64,000 nucleotides of DNA from Quinella sp. 2Q5 (GTDB lineage: Bacteria > Bacillota > Negativicutes > Selenomonadales > Selenomonadaceae): positions 1-64,000 of the forward strand of contig JADEZQ010000008.1 in NCBI GenBank assembly GCA_015206785.1. Direction: 5' to 3'. Position numbers and translations under genes: made by a program. How positions within the stretch are numbered: position 1 is the first letter of the stretch; every line of letters begins with the position of its first letter. The notes beneath the pieces are model-generated. The model saw only the letters and a program-made list of their open reading frames with translations. It made no database searches and was not told the origin of the DNA. This document shows positions 30,339 to 39,405 of the stretch, one piece after another.

Positions 30339-30459
30339 ACAGCATTGACCTCAAAAAATTTTTGCGCAGATTATACCACGAACTTTTTCCCGCGAACAAG
30401 CGGCGGCGTTGCAAAAAATTTTCCGCGGTGTTAGATTATCGCGGAAAGGAGAATGGCTC

Positions 30460-31092
30460 ATGAAGAAAATTATTGCGGTGGACGGACCTGCCGGCGCGGG
30501 CAAGAGCACCATCAGCAAAATCTGCGCGGCACGTCTCGGTTACACTTACATTGACACGGGCGCGATGTATCGGGCGGTGGCTCTGAAGGTTTTGCAGAGC
30601 GGCAAGGACGCCGTCGACGTGGCTAGCGATATCCAAATCGAACTCGACGAGGCGGCTCGTGTCTTTGTGGACGGGCGCGACGTCACCAACCAAATCCGCA
30701 CGCCCGAAGTCAGCCGCGCGGCTTCCGACGTGGCAAAGATCGGCTTCGTTCGCAAAAGATTGACGGAGCTTCAGCGGCAGATGGCAGCGCGTGGCTCGGT
30801 CATCATGGACGGGCGCGACATCGGCACGCAGGTCTTGCCCAACGCGGACTTGAAAATTTTTTTGACGGCTTCGGCTGATGAACGGGCACGCAGACGTTTC
30901 GAGGAGCTCAAGGCTAAGGGCATCGCCGCGGACATCGACAACATTCGCGAAGAAATCATTGCCCGCGACAAACAGGACTCGGAACGGGAAATCGCGCCGC
31001 TCGCTCAGGCTGCGGACGCCGTGCCGGTGGATTCGACGCGCATGACCATTGACGAGGTCGTCGCGGAAATTTTGCGGCTGGCGGCGTGCTGA
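30460..31092 (+). CDS. cmk: Cytidylate kinase
   Basis: MKKIIAVDGPAGAGKSTISKICAARLGYTYIDTGAMYRA; GSVIMDGRDIGTQVLPNADLKIFLTASADERARRR. Confidence 0.95.
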   Translation: MKKIIAVDGPAGAGKSTISKICAARLGYTYIDTGAMYRAVALKVLQSGKDAVDVASDIQIELDEAARVFVDGRDVTNQIRTPEVSRAASDVAKIGFVRKRLTELQRQMAARGSVIMDGRDIGTQVLPNADLKIFLTASADERARRRFEELKAKGIAADIDNIREEIIARDKQDSEREIAPLAQAADAVPVDSTRMTIDEVVAEILRLAAC

Positions 31093-33308
31093 ACGTCAAA
31101 GTCTTCGGCATCGTCCAAGGCGTCGGCTTTCGTCCGTTCGTCAGCAGAATCGCCGTCGCCAACAAAATCGCGGGCACCGTCGCCAACCGCGGTTCCTACG
31201 TCGAGATCATTGCTCAAGGTTCGGACGTCGCGCTGAAAAATTTTTTGCGTGAACTGCGCGAGGCGGCTCCTGCTCGTTCGACGATACTCGACATCACGAC
31301 GCGAGAGGTGCCCGACGAAAATTTTGACGGCTTCCAAATCGTCGACAGCTTGCACGAGGCGGGAGACATCTTCGTTTCGCCGGACATCGCCACCTGCGAC
31401 CAATGCGCCGCCGAACTCTTCGACCCCGACGACCGACGCTATCTGCACCCGTTCATAAATTGCACCGCCTGCGGTCCGCGGCTGACCATCTTGCAGAACA
31501 TGCCCTACGACCGCGAACGCACGAGCATGGGCGCGTTCCCGATGTGCGACGAATGCGCCGAAGAGTATCACAATCCCGACAGCCGACGCTTCGACGCGCA
31601 ACCCGTCTGTTGCAACGACTGCGGTCCCGAAATTTTTCTGCTCGGTGAAAATCTGCGCGGGCTTGAGGCTCTGCGTCGTGTGCGGGAAATTTTGTCGAAG
31701 GGCGGTGTCGTCGCGGTCAAGGGCATTGGCGGTTTTCATCTGGCGTGCGACGCTCGAAACTTCGCCGCGGTGGAACGTCTGCGCCAATCGAAGACGCGCC
31801 CGACCAAACCGTTCGCCGTGATGTTCAGGGACGTGGACGCCGTGCGCCGCGAATGCCGACTGAACGCCGCCGCCGAAAAATTTTTGACGAGCCCGCAACG
31901 ACCAATCGTCCTGTTGCCGAAAGTTCCGACGGGATCAATCGCCGCCAACGTCGCGCCGAACATCAATCGCCTCGGCGCAATGCTACCCTACACGCCGCTT
32001 CACATGTTGCTGTTCGATTTGCCTGACGCGCTGAAAAATTTCCCCGACGCGTTGATTATGACGAGCGGCAATCCGTCCGGCGTGCCAATCACAATCGACG
32101 ACGCCGACGCGAAAAATTTTGACGTGGACGCGATATTGACGCACGACAGAAAAATTTTGCTCCGCGCGGACGATTCGGTTATCGATCTCGTTGACGACGG
32201 CCCGTTGATGATTCGACGCAGCCGCGGATATGCGCCGCTCCCAATTTTCTGCGACGCCCCGTCCGCGACGAAAGTCCTTGCCATCGGCGGCGAACTCAAG
32301 AACACGTTTTGCCTGACGAAGAACAATTTGCTTTACGCCTCGCCATACATCGGCGACGTCGGCGACCTGCGCACGGCTGAAGTTCTTCGCGCGTCGATTG
32401 CCCGAATGTGTGACCTGCTGGAGATTTCTCCTGACGTCATCGCCTGCGACTTGCACCCGCGATATCAGACGACCGCTCTTGCCGCGCAGATTGCCCGCGA
32501 ATTCGGCGCACCGCTCGTCAAGGTTCAACATCACTTCGCGCACGTGCTGAGCTGTTTGGCGGAAAACAATTTCCCCGACGCGGCGATTGGCGTGGCGTTC
32601 GACGGCACGGGCTTCGGCTCCGACGGCACGGTTTGGGGCGGAGAATTTTTTATCTGCGACGCGAATCACTTCACACGCGCGGCGACGATCAGCCCCTTCA
32701 AGCAGGCGGGCGGCGACAAATCTTCGCGGGAGGGCTGGCGAATCGCGGCAGCTTTGATTGACGACGACACTGCCCGCGAACTCAATATCGCCACCGACAT
32801 CGAGCTTGCCGCGCAAAAATTTTTGCTCACGAGCGGCTTGAATTGCGTCGAGTCCACGAGCGCGGGCAGATTGTTCGACGCGGTTGCCGCGGTGCTCAAT
32901 GTCTGTCGCGTGTCGAGCTACGAAGGCGAGGCGGCGATGAGGTTGCAAGCTTTGGCTGAGCGTTCGACAAAAATTTTCCGAACGAACTTCGCAACGACCG
33001 CCGAGATTTTTTCCGAAGTGGTGAATCGTCGGCTGAACGGTGAGGACGTTTGCGACGTGGCGAAATTTTTTCACGCGGCTCTTGCCGAATGGATTGCCGA
33101 CACCTGCCGCGAGCTGAGCTTGTCGGCGGGAATTGCGACCGTTGCGTTGAGCGGCGGCGTCTTCCAAAATTCCCTGCTGACATCTTTGACGGCGGACAGT
33201 CTTTGCAAGCGCGGGCTCAACGTCCTGCGCCACGCGATGATTCCACCAAACGACGGCGGCATTTGCATGGGTCAGGCACTTCACGCGCGGGCAGTTGCGG
33301 TGTTATAA
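31086..33308 (+). CDS. hypF: Carbamoyltransferase HypF (hydrogenase maturation)
   Basis: Acylphosphatase domain FGIVQGVGFRPFV, zinc fingers CDQC...CTAC / CDEC...CNDC, YrdC and Kae1-like domains (VAFDGTGFGSDGTVWGGEF); GTG start overlapping cmk stop. Confidence 0.95.
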   Translation: MLNVKVFGIVQGVGFRPFVSRIAVANKIAGTVANRGSYVEIIAQGSDVALKNFLRELREAAPARSTILDITTREVPDENFDGFQIVDSLHEAGDIFVSPDIATCDQCAAELFDPDDRRYLHPFINCTACGPRLTILQNMPYDRERTSMGAFPMCDECAEEYHNPDSRRFDAQPVCCNDCGPEIFLLGENLRGLEALRRVREILSKGGVVAVKGIGGFHLACDARNFAAVERLRQSKTRPTKPFAVMFRDVDAVRRECRLNAAAEKFLTSPQRPIVLLPKVPTGSIAANVAPNINRLGAMLPYTPLHMLLFDLPDALKNFPDALIMTSGNPSGVPITIDDADAKNFDVDAILTHDRKILLRADDSVIDLVDDGPLMIRRSRGYAPLPIFCDAPSATKVLAIGGELKNTFCLTKNNLLYASPYIGDVGDLRTAEVLRASIARMCDLLEISPDVIACDLHPRYQTTALAAQIAREFGAPLVKVQHHFAHVLSCLAENNFPDAAIGVAFDGTGFGSDGTVWGGEFFICDANHFTRAATISPFKQAGGDKSSREGWRIAAALIDDDTARELNIATDIELAAQKFLLTSGLNCVESTSAGRLFDAVAAVLNVCRVSSYEGEAAMRLQALAERSTKIFRTNFATTAEIFSEVVNRRLNGEDVCDVAKFFHAALAEWIADTCRELSLSAGIATVALSGGVFQNSLLTSLTADSLCKRGLNVLRHAMIPPNDGGICMGQALHARAVAVL

Positions 33309-33332
33309 TGGCGGAAAAAATTTTTTGGAGCA

Positions 33333-35573
33333 GTGCAGATGAAACTCAACATCCACAAAAAAGTTTTGTTACTGGTGCTGGGCGCGGGCTTGGCGGCGTT
33401 CATTGCACTTCTTGTAGTTTCCTATGTCGGCTACGGCGTTGCCAAAAACGAGATACGAAACATGAGCGTGGAGCTTGGCGAAAAGAGCGCGAGCTACACC
33501 ACCGAGCTTTTGCTGGAACAGCTCAAGTACACCTTCGGCGAGCTGGCCGAGGCGCGGGCGCAGTTCATCGATAGGGAAATGTCTATCATGCGCGAGGACG
33601 CGGAAATTTTGGCGGACACGATGACAAAAATTTTTTCGCAACCCGAAAACTTTCAGCCGAAGACCCTGCCGGACCCGCGCAACGGTCCTGTGAAGATGGG
33701 CGAACCTTACATCATTTACGCGCCCGACCTGCGCAACAACCTGACGCCAAAAATCCAAAACGATATCGCCATTGCCGCGAACATCAGGGAAATCCTGTTC
33801 GAAATTCTGATCACGTACGAAGACAACAACGCCACTGCCTTCGTCGCCTCGGAGGACGGCTGGCATATTTGCGGGCGGCTCGTGGTCAATGAAAACGGCA
33901 AGGTTGACTTCAACCAAATGGTCACGCTGTCTAACGAACGCATCTATGAATTTGATCCGCGCCTGCGCCCGTGGTTTATCGCCGCCCAAAACGCCGGTGC
34001 GCCTGTCATTTCCAACCTGTACCGCACGATTGAAACCGAAGGCAACCATTCCTACCTGCAAATCGGCGCGTCTGCCCCGTTCTATGACGCGGCGGGCAAC
34101 ATTATTGGCGTGGCGGGCGTGGACGTATCGAACAACGATCTTTACGATTGGGTAAACGATGTGAATCAGAACAGCGGGCTTGCGAATTTCGTCTTGAACG
34201 ACGACGGGGAAATTCTGTTCTCGTCGCAGACCGAGGGAATCTTTGCCGTTAAGAAATCCGACACCGACCTGGTCAGCCGCAAAGATAGCAACGACTTGCG
34301 CAAGAGCTCGAATCAATCTTTGGCGGCGGCGGCAGAGAAGATGGTCAAGGGCGAAGAGGGCACGGTTCTTGTCGACATCGGCGGCGAAAATTTTTATCTG
34401 GCATTCGCGCCTATGGAAGAGACCGGCTGGTCATACGCCATGATCATTTCCGAAGAGGAAGTCCTGAAAAATTCCGAGAACACCCGCGAATATTTCCTGG
34501 AGCAAGTCGCCAGTCTTCAAAACAAGATAGGCAACGAGTATTCCTACGTCAACAATATCGTCGTGATGGTTCTTGCGTTCCTGCTGATAACTTTGTTCCT
34601 GATGAGCACGTACCTTTCGCGGCGTTTCGTCAGACCGATTCACGACCTGTCTGACGGCGTGCGCGAAATTTCCAGCGGCAACCTCGACAAGAAGCTGGAT
34701 ATCCTAACCGAAGACGAGATTGGACATTTGGCGAAGAGTTTCAACGCTATGACCGACGACCTGAAAGGTTACATGGCGAACTTGACGAAGGTCACCGCCG
34801 AGAAGGAACGCATTGCCACCGAACTCGATGTCGCCGCGGAAATTCAGAGCGGAATGTTGCCGAAGGATTTCCCGACGCGCGACGATTTCGAGCTGTTCGC
34901 GACGATGACGCCCGCCAAAGAAGTCGGCGGCGATTTCTACGATTTCTACATGCTGGACGAGACGCACCTGGCGATAACGGTCGCGGACGTCTCCGGCAAG
35001 GGCATTCCTGCCGCGCTGTTCATGGTTATCACGAAGACCGTGTTGCAGAACTTTGCCGCGAGCTTCTATCGGCAGAACGGCTTGGCGAACGTCGTTGCCG
35101 CCGCAAACGAAAAGCTCTGCGCACAGAACGAGGCGATGATGTTCGTGACGGCATTCGTGGGCGTGCTGGATTTGGAGACGGGCGAGTTCGTCTACGTCAA
35201 CGCGGGTCACAATCCTCCCGTGCTGTATCGTGCGGCGGAGAATCACTGCGAATTCCTGGACGTCAAGAAAAATTTCGTGCTCGGTCCGATGGACGGCATT
35301 CCCTTCGTCGAACAACACGTCACGTTCAAGCGCGGCGATTTGCTGTTCCTGTACACCGACGGCGTCACCGAAGCTTTGAACACGTCCGACGAGGAGTATC
35401 TGCCCGAACGACTGATCAACTTCATGAACTCAACTGATTGCCGCGTCGACCTGCACGAGCTGTTGAAAAATGTCCGCGGCGATGTCGCTGACCACGTGGG
35501 CGAGGCTGAGCAGTCCGACGATATCACGATGTTCGCGCTGAGATTCGTTGGGAGGGCACGCGATGGAGATTGA
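33333..35573 (+). CDS. Sensor phosphatase: dCache-like extracytoplasmic domain, HAMP, PP2C/SpoIIE (RsbU-like)
   Basis: SRRFVRPIHDLSDGVREISSGNLDKKLD (HAMP), AAEIQSGMLPKDFP..., DFYMLDETHLAITVADVSGKGIPAALFM, LFLYTDGVTEALN. Confidence 0.88.
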   Translation: MQMKLNIHKKVLLLVLGAGLAAFIALLVVSYVGYGVAKNEIRNMSVELGEKSASYTTELLLEQLKYTFGELAEARAQFIDREMSIMREDAEILADTMTKIFSQPENFQPKTLPDPRNGPVKMGEPYIIYAPDLRNNLTPKIQNDIAIAANIREILFEILITYEDNNATAFVASEDGWHICGRLVVNENGKVDFNQMVTLSNERIYEFDPRLRPWFIAAQNAGAPVISNLYRTIETEGNHSYLQIGASAPFYDAAGNIIGVAGVDVSNNDLYDWVNDVNQNSGLANFVLNDDGEILFSSQTEGIFAVKKSDTDLVSRKDSNDLRKSSNQSLAAAAEKMVKGEEGTVLVDIGGENFYLAFAPMEETGWSYAMIISEEEVLKNSENTREYFLEQVASLQNKIGNEYSYVNNIVVMVLAFLLITLFLMSTYLSRRFVRPIHDLSDGVREISSGNLDKKLDILTEDEIGHLAKSFNAMTDDLKGYMANLTKVTAEKERIATELDVAAEIQSGMLPKDFPTRDDFELFATMTPAKEVGGDFYDFYMLDETHLAITVADVSGKGIPAALFMVITKTVLQNFAASFYRQNGLANVVAAANEKLCAQNEAMMFVTAFVGVLDLETGEFVYVNAGHNPPVLYRAAENHCEFLDVKKNFVLGPMDGIPFVEQHVTFKRGDLLFLYTDGVTEALNTSDEEYLPERLINFMNSTDCRVDLHELLKNVRGDVADHVGEAEQSDDITMFALRFVGRARDGD

Positions 35574-36375
35574 GATTCGTGACGACTTCGACCTGAAGAA
35601 AATCGTTGACAGCGGGCAATGTTTTCGTCCGCGAGATATCGGCGGCGGAGTCTTCCGTTTCATCTGCGGCGAAAAAATTTTGCACATCAGCGCACGCGGC
35701 GACGTCCTCGATGTCGATTGCACGGCGGAAGATTGGGCGACGGTCTGGGGAAATTATTTCGACCTGGGCACCGATTACGCGGCGGTTCGTCGCGACGTGG
35801 AGACTTTCGCGGCGGGCAAGCCGTACGAAAAAATTCTGCGCGGCGCGGCGGATTTCGGCAGGGGCATTCGCATTCTGCGGCAGGAGCCGTTCGAGATGCT
35901 CATCAGCTTCATCATCAGCCAACGGAAAAATATTCCCGCCATCCGCAGTTCCGTCGAGCGCATCTGTCAACGCTTCGGGCGGCGCGTGGGAGATGTGCAC
36001 CTGTTCCCGAAGTTCGACGAGATTTGCGGCGCGACTGTCGACGACTTGACGGGGCTGGGGCTGGCGTATCGCAAGGATTACATTTTGGACGCGCTGGCAA
36101 AAATTTCCGACGGCACCGTTGACTTCGACGCGCTGAAAAATTTTTCGGACGACGCGCTTGTCGACAGGCTCAAGACGATTCGCGGCGTCGGCGACAAGGT
36201 TGCCAACTGCGTCGCGCTGTTCGCCTATCACCGCGTGGATCGTGCGCCCGTGGACGTTTGGATCAAACGCGCCATTGACGAGGACTTCGGCGGGGAAAAT
36301 ATCTTCGACGCCTTCGGACGAAACGCGGGAATTCTGCAACAGTACGTCTTCTATCACAAGCGTTCGCGCAAATGA
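35563..36375 (+). CDS. 8-oxoguanine DNA glycosylase (Ogg/AlkA-like HhH-GPD)
   Basis: DSGQCFRPRDIGGGVFRF; ISFIISQRKNIPAIRSSVERICQRFG; HhH-GPD LKTIRGVGDKVANCVALFAYHRVDRAPVDVWIKRA. Confidence 0.88.
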   Translation: MEIEIRDDFDLKKIVDSGQCFRPRDIGGGVFRFICGEKILHISARGDVLDVDCTAEDWATVWGNYFDLGTDYAAVRRDVETFAAGKPYEKILRGAADFGRGIRILRQEPFEMLISFIISQRKNIPAIRSSVERICQRFGRRVGDVHLFPKFDEICGATVDDLTGLGLAYRKDYILDALAKISDGTVDFDALKNFSDDALVDRLKTIRGVGDKVANCVALFAYHRVDRAPVDVWIKRAIDEDFGGENIFDAFGRNAGILQQYVFYHKRSRK

Positions 36376-36377
36376 AA

Positions 36378-36412
36378 AGAGCGGGCAACACGAGTTGCTC
36401 GCTCTTTAAATT
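36378..36412 (+). terminator. Terminator between convergent genes
   Basis: AAGAGCGGGCAACacgagTTGCTCGCTCTTT. Confidence 0.6.
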
Positions 36413-36429
36413 TTCGGGAGTCTTGTGGA

Positions 36430-37611
36430 TTATTCTTCGGTCGCCTCCGCAACTTCTTCGGCGGGCTCTTCAACCGGCGGCTGCCAGCGTTTGACGGGGG
36501 CGTTGGGATTTTCGCGGCGGGCGCGGTTAATCGACAGGGAAATCCGTTTGCGCTTGAGGTCGATTCGCATGACCTTGACCCTGCAGATATCGCCGACGGC
36601 AACTGCCTCGTCCGCGTTCTCAATGCGCCGATCACTGAGCTCGCCCATAGGAATCAGACCGTCGAAGCCGGGCTCAATCTCCATGAACGCGCCGAACTTG
36701 GTGAGCTTGACGATTTTGCCTTCGATGAGGTCGCCTTCGCGATAATTTTCCGCACGATCAAGCCACGGGTCGCGCTGAGTCTGCTTGACGGAAAGGGAAA
36801 TTCTGTGCGCGTCGGGGTCAACGTTCTTGACGTAAACATCGACTTCCTGACCAACCTTGAGCACGTCGGAGGGATGGCTGACGCGTTCCCAAGACAGATC
36901 CGAAATGTGCGCCAAGCCGTCCACGCCGCCCACGTCAATGAACGCGCCGTAATCGACCAGGCGTTTGACGGTGCCGGTGAGGACGTCGCCTTCGTGCAGC
37001 TTGCCGAAAACTTCCTGTTGCTTGAGTTCGCGTTCGCGTTCCAAAAGCTGACGGCGGCTCAAGACCAGGCGGCGTTTGTGCGATTCGATTTCAATCGGCA
37101 GAGCCTGCACCGTTTGCCCGACGTAATTGCTCAAATCCTTGACGAAGTGCAGTTCCATTTGCGAGGCGGGAATGAAGCCGCGCAGGCCGTTGACGGTGGC
37201 AGTGAGCCCGCCCTTGACGACGTTGGTGATGTGCGCGTCCACGGTCTTAAGGTCGTTGGTTTCGGGGTCTTCGTTGTGCAATTTGATAGCGCGCAGTTCG
37301 TCCCAAATGACCTCGTTGTCCGCCTTGACCTTGCTGAGCACGCCGCCGTTTTCGCCGCCGAGGGATTGGATGTAAACTTTGATCCTGTCGCCCTGTTTGA
37401 CGACGTCTTCTGCCGAATCGGGTTCAGGGTACGCCAGCTCCTTCTTCGGTATGGCAATTTCCTGCTTGTAACCTATGTCGACGTAGGCCTCATCGCGATT
37501 GACCAAAACGACGGTGCCTTCAACTACTTCGTGTTCGCGAATGTCCTTTAAGCTTTCGGACTCATCAAGCCAATTACCCATGTCTTCCACGTTTTTCAAA
37601 TCATCTGACAC
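36430..37611 (-). CDS. rpsA: 30S ribosomal protein S1
   Basis: Four S1 repeats, e.g. EGDVLTGTVKRLVDYGAFIDVGGVDGLAHISDLSWERVSHPSDVLKVGQEVDVYV. Confidence 0.93.
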   Translation of the reverse strand: MSDDLKNVEDMGNWLDESESLKDIREHEVVEGTVVLVNRDEAYVDIGYKQEIAIPKKELAYPEPDSAEDVVKQGDRIKVYIQSLGGENGGVLSKVKADNEVIWDELRAIKLHNEDPETNDLKTVDAHITNVVKGGLTATVNGLRGFIPASQMELHFVKDLSNYVGQTVQALPIEIESHKRRLVLSRRQLLERERELKQQEVFGKLHEGDVLTGTVKRLVDYGAFIDVGGVDGLAHISDLSWERVSHPSDVLKVGQEVDVYVKNVDPDAHRISLSVKQTQRDPWLDRAENYREGDLIEGKIVKLTKFGAFMEIEPGFDGLIPMGELSDRRIENADEAVAVGDICRVKVMRIDLKRKRISLSINRARRENPNAPVKRWQPPVEEPAEEVAEATEE

Positions 37612-38417
37612 TGTTTATAAACCTCCCCGATAATCCAGTCCGGCGTTGAGGCTCCGGCTGTGATACCGACTTTGTCGGCTTCGTCTAACCAAACGGGCTT
37701 AAGTTCCGCGGCGGTTTCGATGTGGTGTGTTGTGCAACGCTCGGCGCAAAGTTGAGCGAGCCGCGTGGTGTTTGCGCTGTTTCTGCCGCCGATAACGAGC
37801 ATGACGTCGACTTTGGACGCGAGCTCAAGGGCTGCCTTTTGCCGCTGATCGGTGGCGGTGCAGATGGTGCGCAAGATGCGGATGTCGGGTGACTTTGCCA
37901 AAAGATGCGCCACGATTCGGACGAAGTTTTCGCCGCTGACCGTCGTTTGGGAAACGATGCCGAGTTTGGCGCACGGCGGAAAGTTTTGCGCGTCCGTCTC
38001 CGTTTCCAAGATGACTGCGCGCTTTTGGGACCACTCGAAGATACTTTTGACTTCGGGGTGATTTTTTTCGCCGACGATGATAACCTGCCGTCCGTCTTCA
38101 ACCAGCTCTTCGGCGGAAAGCTGCGCCTTCTTCACGTGCGGGCAAGTGGCGTCCACCAGATTCAGACCGCGTTCGCGTGCCTGTTGGTAGATTTGCGGAC
38201 CCACGCCGTGTGAGCGAATAATTATCGTGCCCTCCTCCATCGCCGACAAATCTTCGACCGTGCCGACGCCTTCGGCCTTGAGTCGTTCGACCATTTGCGG
38301 ATTGTGGATTATTGGACCCAACGTGCAGCTTTTCCCATCCGCGTGCTCCTCGGCAATTTTGATCGCCCGCTTGACGCCGTAGCAGAAACCCAAACATTCC
38401 GACAAGATTACTTCCAT
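37596..38417 (-). CDS. ispH: 4-hydroxy-3-methylbut-2-enyl diphosphate reductase
   Basis: MEVILSECLGFCYGVKRAIKIAEE...IIHNPQMVERL...IIRSHGV...DATCPHVKK...TAGASTPDWII. Confidence 0.95.
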   Translation of the reverse strand: MEVILSECLGFCYGVKRAIKIAEEHADGKSCTLGPIIHNPQMVERLKAEGVGTVEDLSAMEEGTIIIRSHGVGPQIYQQARERGLNLVDATCPHVKKAQLSAEELVEDGRQVIIVGEKNHPEVKSIFEWSQKRAVILETETDAQNFPPCAKLGIVSQTTVSGENFVRIVAHLLAKSPDIRILRTICTATDQRQKAALELASKVDVMLVIGGRNSANTTRLAQLCAERCTTHHIETAAELKPVWLDEADKVGITAGASTPDWIIGEVYKQCQMI

Positions 38418-38543
38418 TGCCACCACCCGTTCGGTTGGTATCGACAAATAAAAAATCCTCAACCTGTCGATAACTGCCAGTTAGTTTAGCATAATCGCAA
38501 AACGCAAGCAATAACCCTGCGAAAATTTTTTCACAAGGGAGAA

Positions 38544-39395
38544 TTATTCGGCGGCGGACAAAGTTTTCATCACGTAGGTCGGCAGGGCGAAGGCTCCGAC
38601 GTGAATGCGCGTGTTGTAGTAATTCGTTTGCAGGGCGAGTGAATTCCAACGGGCGAGGTCGACGTCGCGGGTCGGGTGAAATTTTTTCGACGCGAAACCG
38701 AAGAGCCATTGCCCCGCGGGATAGGTGGGAATGTGAATTTGGTAGGCACGCACGATTGGGAACGACGCCGTCAGACGTTTATGAGCGCGTTGCATTGCGG
38801 CGATGTCCGACGAATAGAACGGGTTCTCGTGCTGATTGACCATGATGCCGCCGACGGTGAGCGCGGCAAAGCAGTTGCCGTAGAATTCGCGTGTGAAAAG
38901 CCCTTCGCCCGCGCCGAGCGGATCGGTGTAGTCCACGATGATCAGGTCGTAGAAATTTTCTTTGCGGCGAATGAACTTCAAGCCGTCGGCGAAAAAAATT
39001 TCCACGCGCGGATTGTCGAGGCAAGCGGCGGTTTTGGGAATGAACTTTCTGCAAGCACGCACAACCGCTTCGTCAACTTCCACCAGATCAATCTTGTCGA
39101 TGGTGTCGTACTTGAGCAGCTCGCGCACGGAGCCGCCGTCCCCGCCGCCGACCAAGAGCACGCGTCGCACGTCGGGATTGACGCACAGCGGCACGTGCGT
39201 GATCATCTCGTGATAGATGAATTCGTCGCGCTCGGTCATCATTATGCGCCCGTCAATGACGAGTATCCGCCCGAACTCCGTCGATTCAAAGATATCCACG
39301 CGCTGAAATTCCGTCGTCTCGCTGAAAAGCTGTCGGTCGACTTTAATCGACAGGCGGACGTTTGGCGTGTGTTGTTCGCTGAACCAAAGCTCCAT
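38544..39395 (-). CDS. speE: Spermidine synthase
   Basis: MELWFSEQHTPNVRLSIKVDRQLFSETTEFQRVDIFESTEFGRILVIDGRIMMTERDEFIYHEMITHVP; VLLVGGGDGGSVRELLKY. Confidence 0.95.
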   Translation of the reverse strand: MELWFSEQHTPNVRLSIKVDRQLFSETTEFQRVDIFESTEFGRILVIDGRIMMTERDEFIYHEMITHVPLCVNPDVRRVLLVGGGDGGSVRELLKYDTIDKIDLVEVDEAVVRACRKFIPKTAACLDNPRVEIFFADGLKFIRRKENFYDLIIVDYTDPLGAGEGLFTREFYGNCFAALTVGGIMVNQHENPFYSSDIAAMQRAHKRLTASFPIVRAYQIHIPTYPAGQWLFGFASKKFHPTRDVDLARWNSLALQTNYYNTRIHVGAFALPTYVMKTLSAAE

Positions 39396-39405
39396 AAGTT
39401 TCCTC

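Noticed and set aside
31983-33284. 433-aa minus-strand ORF
   Set aside because: Antisense shadow of hypF.
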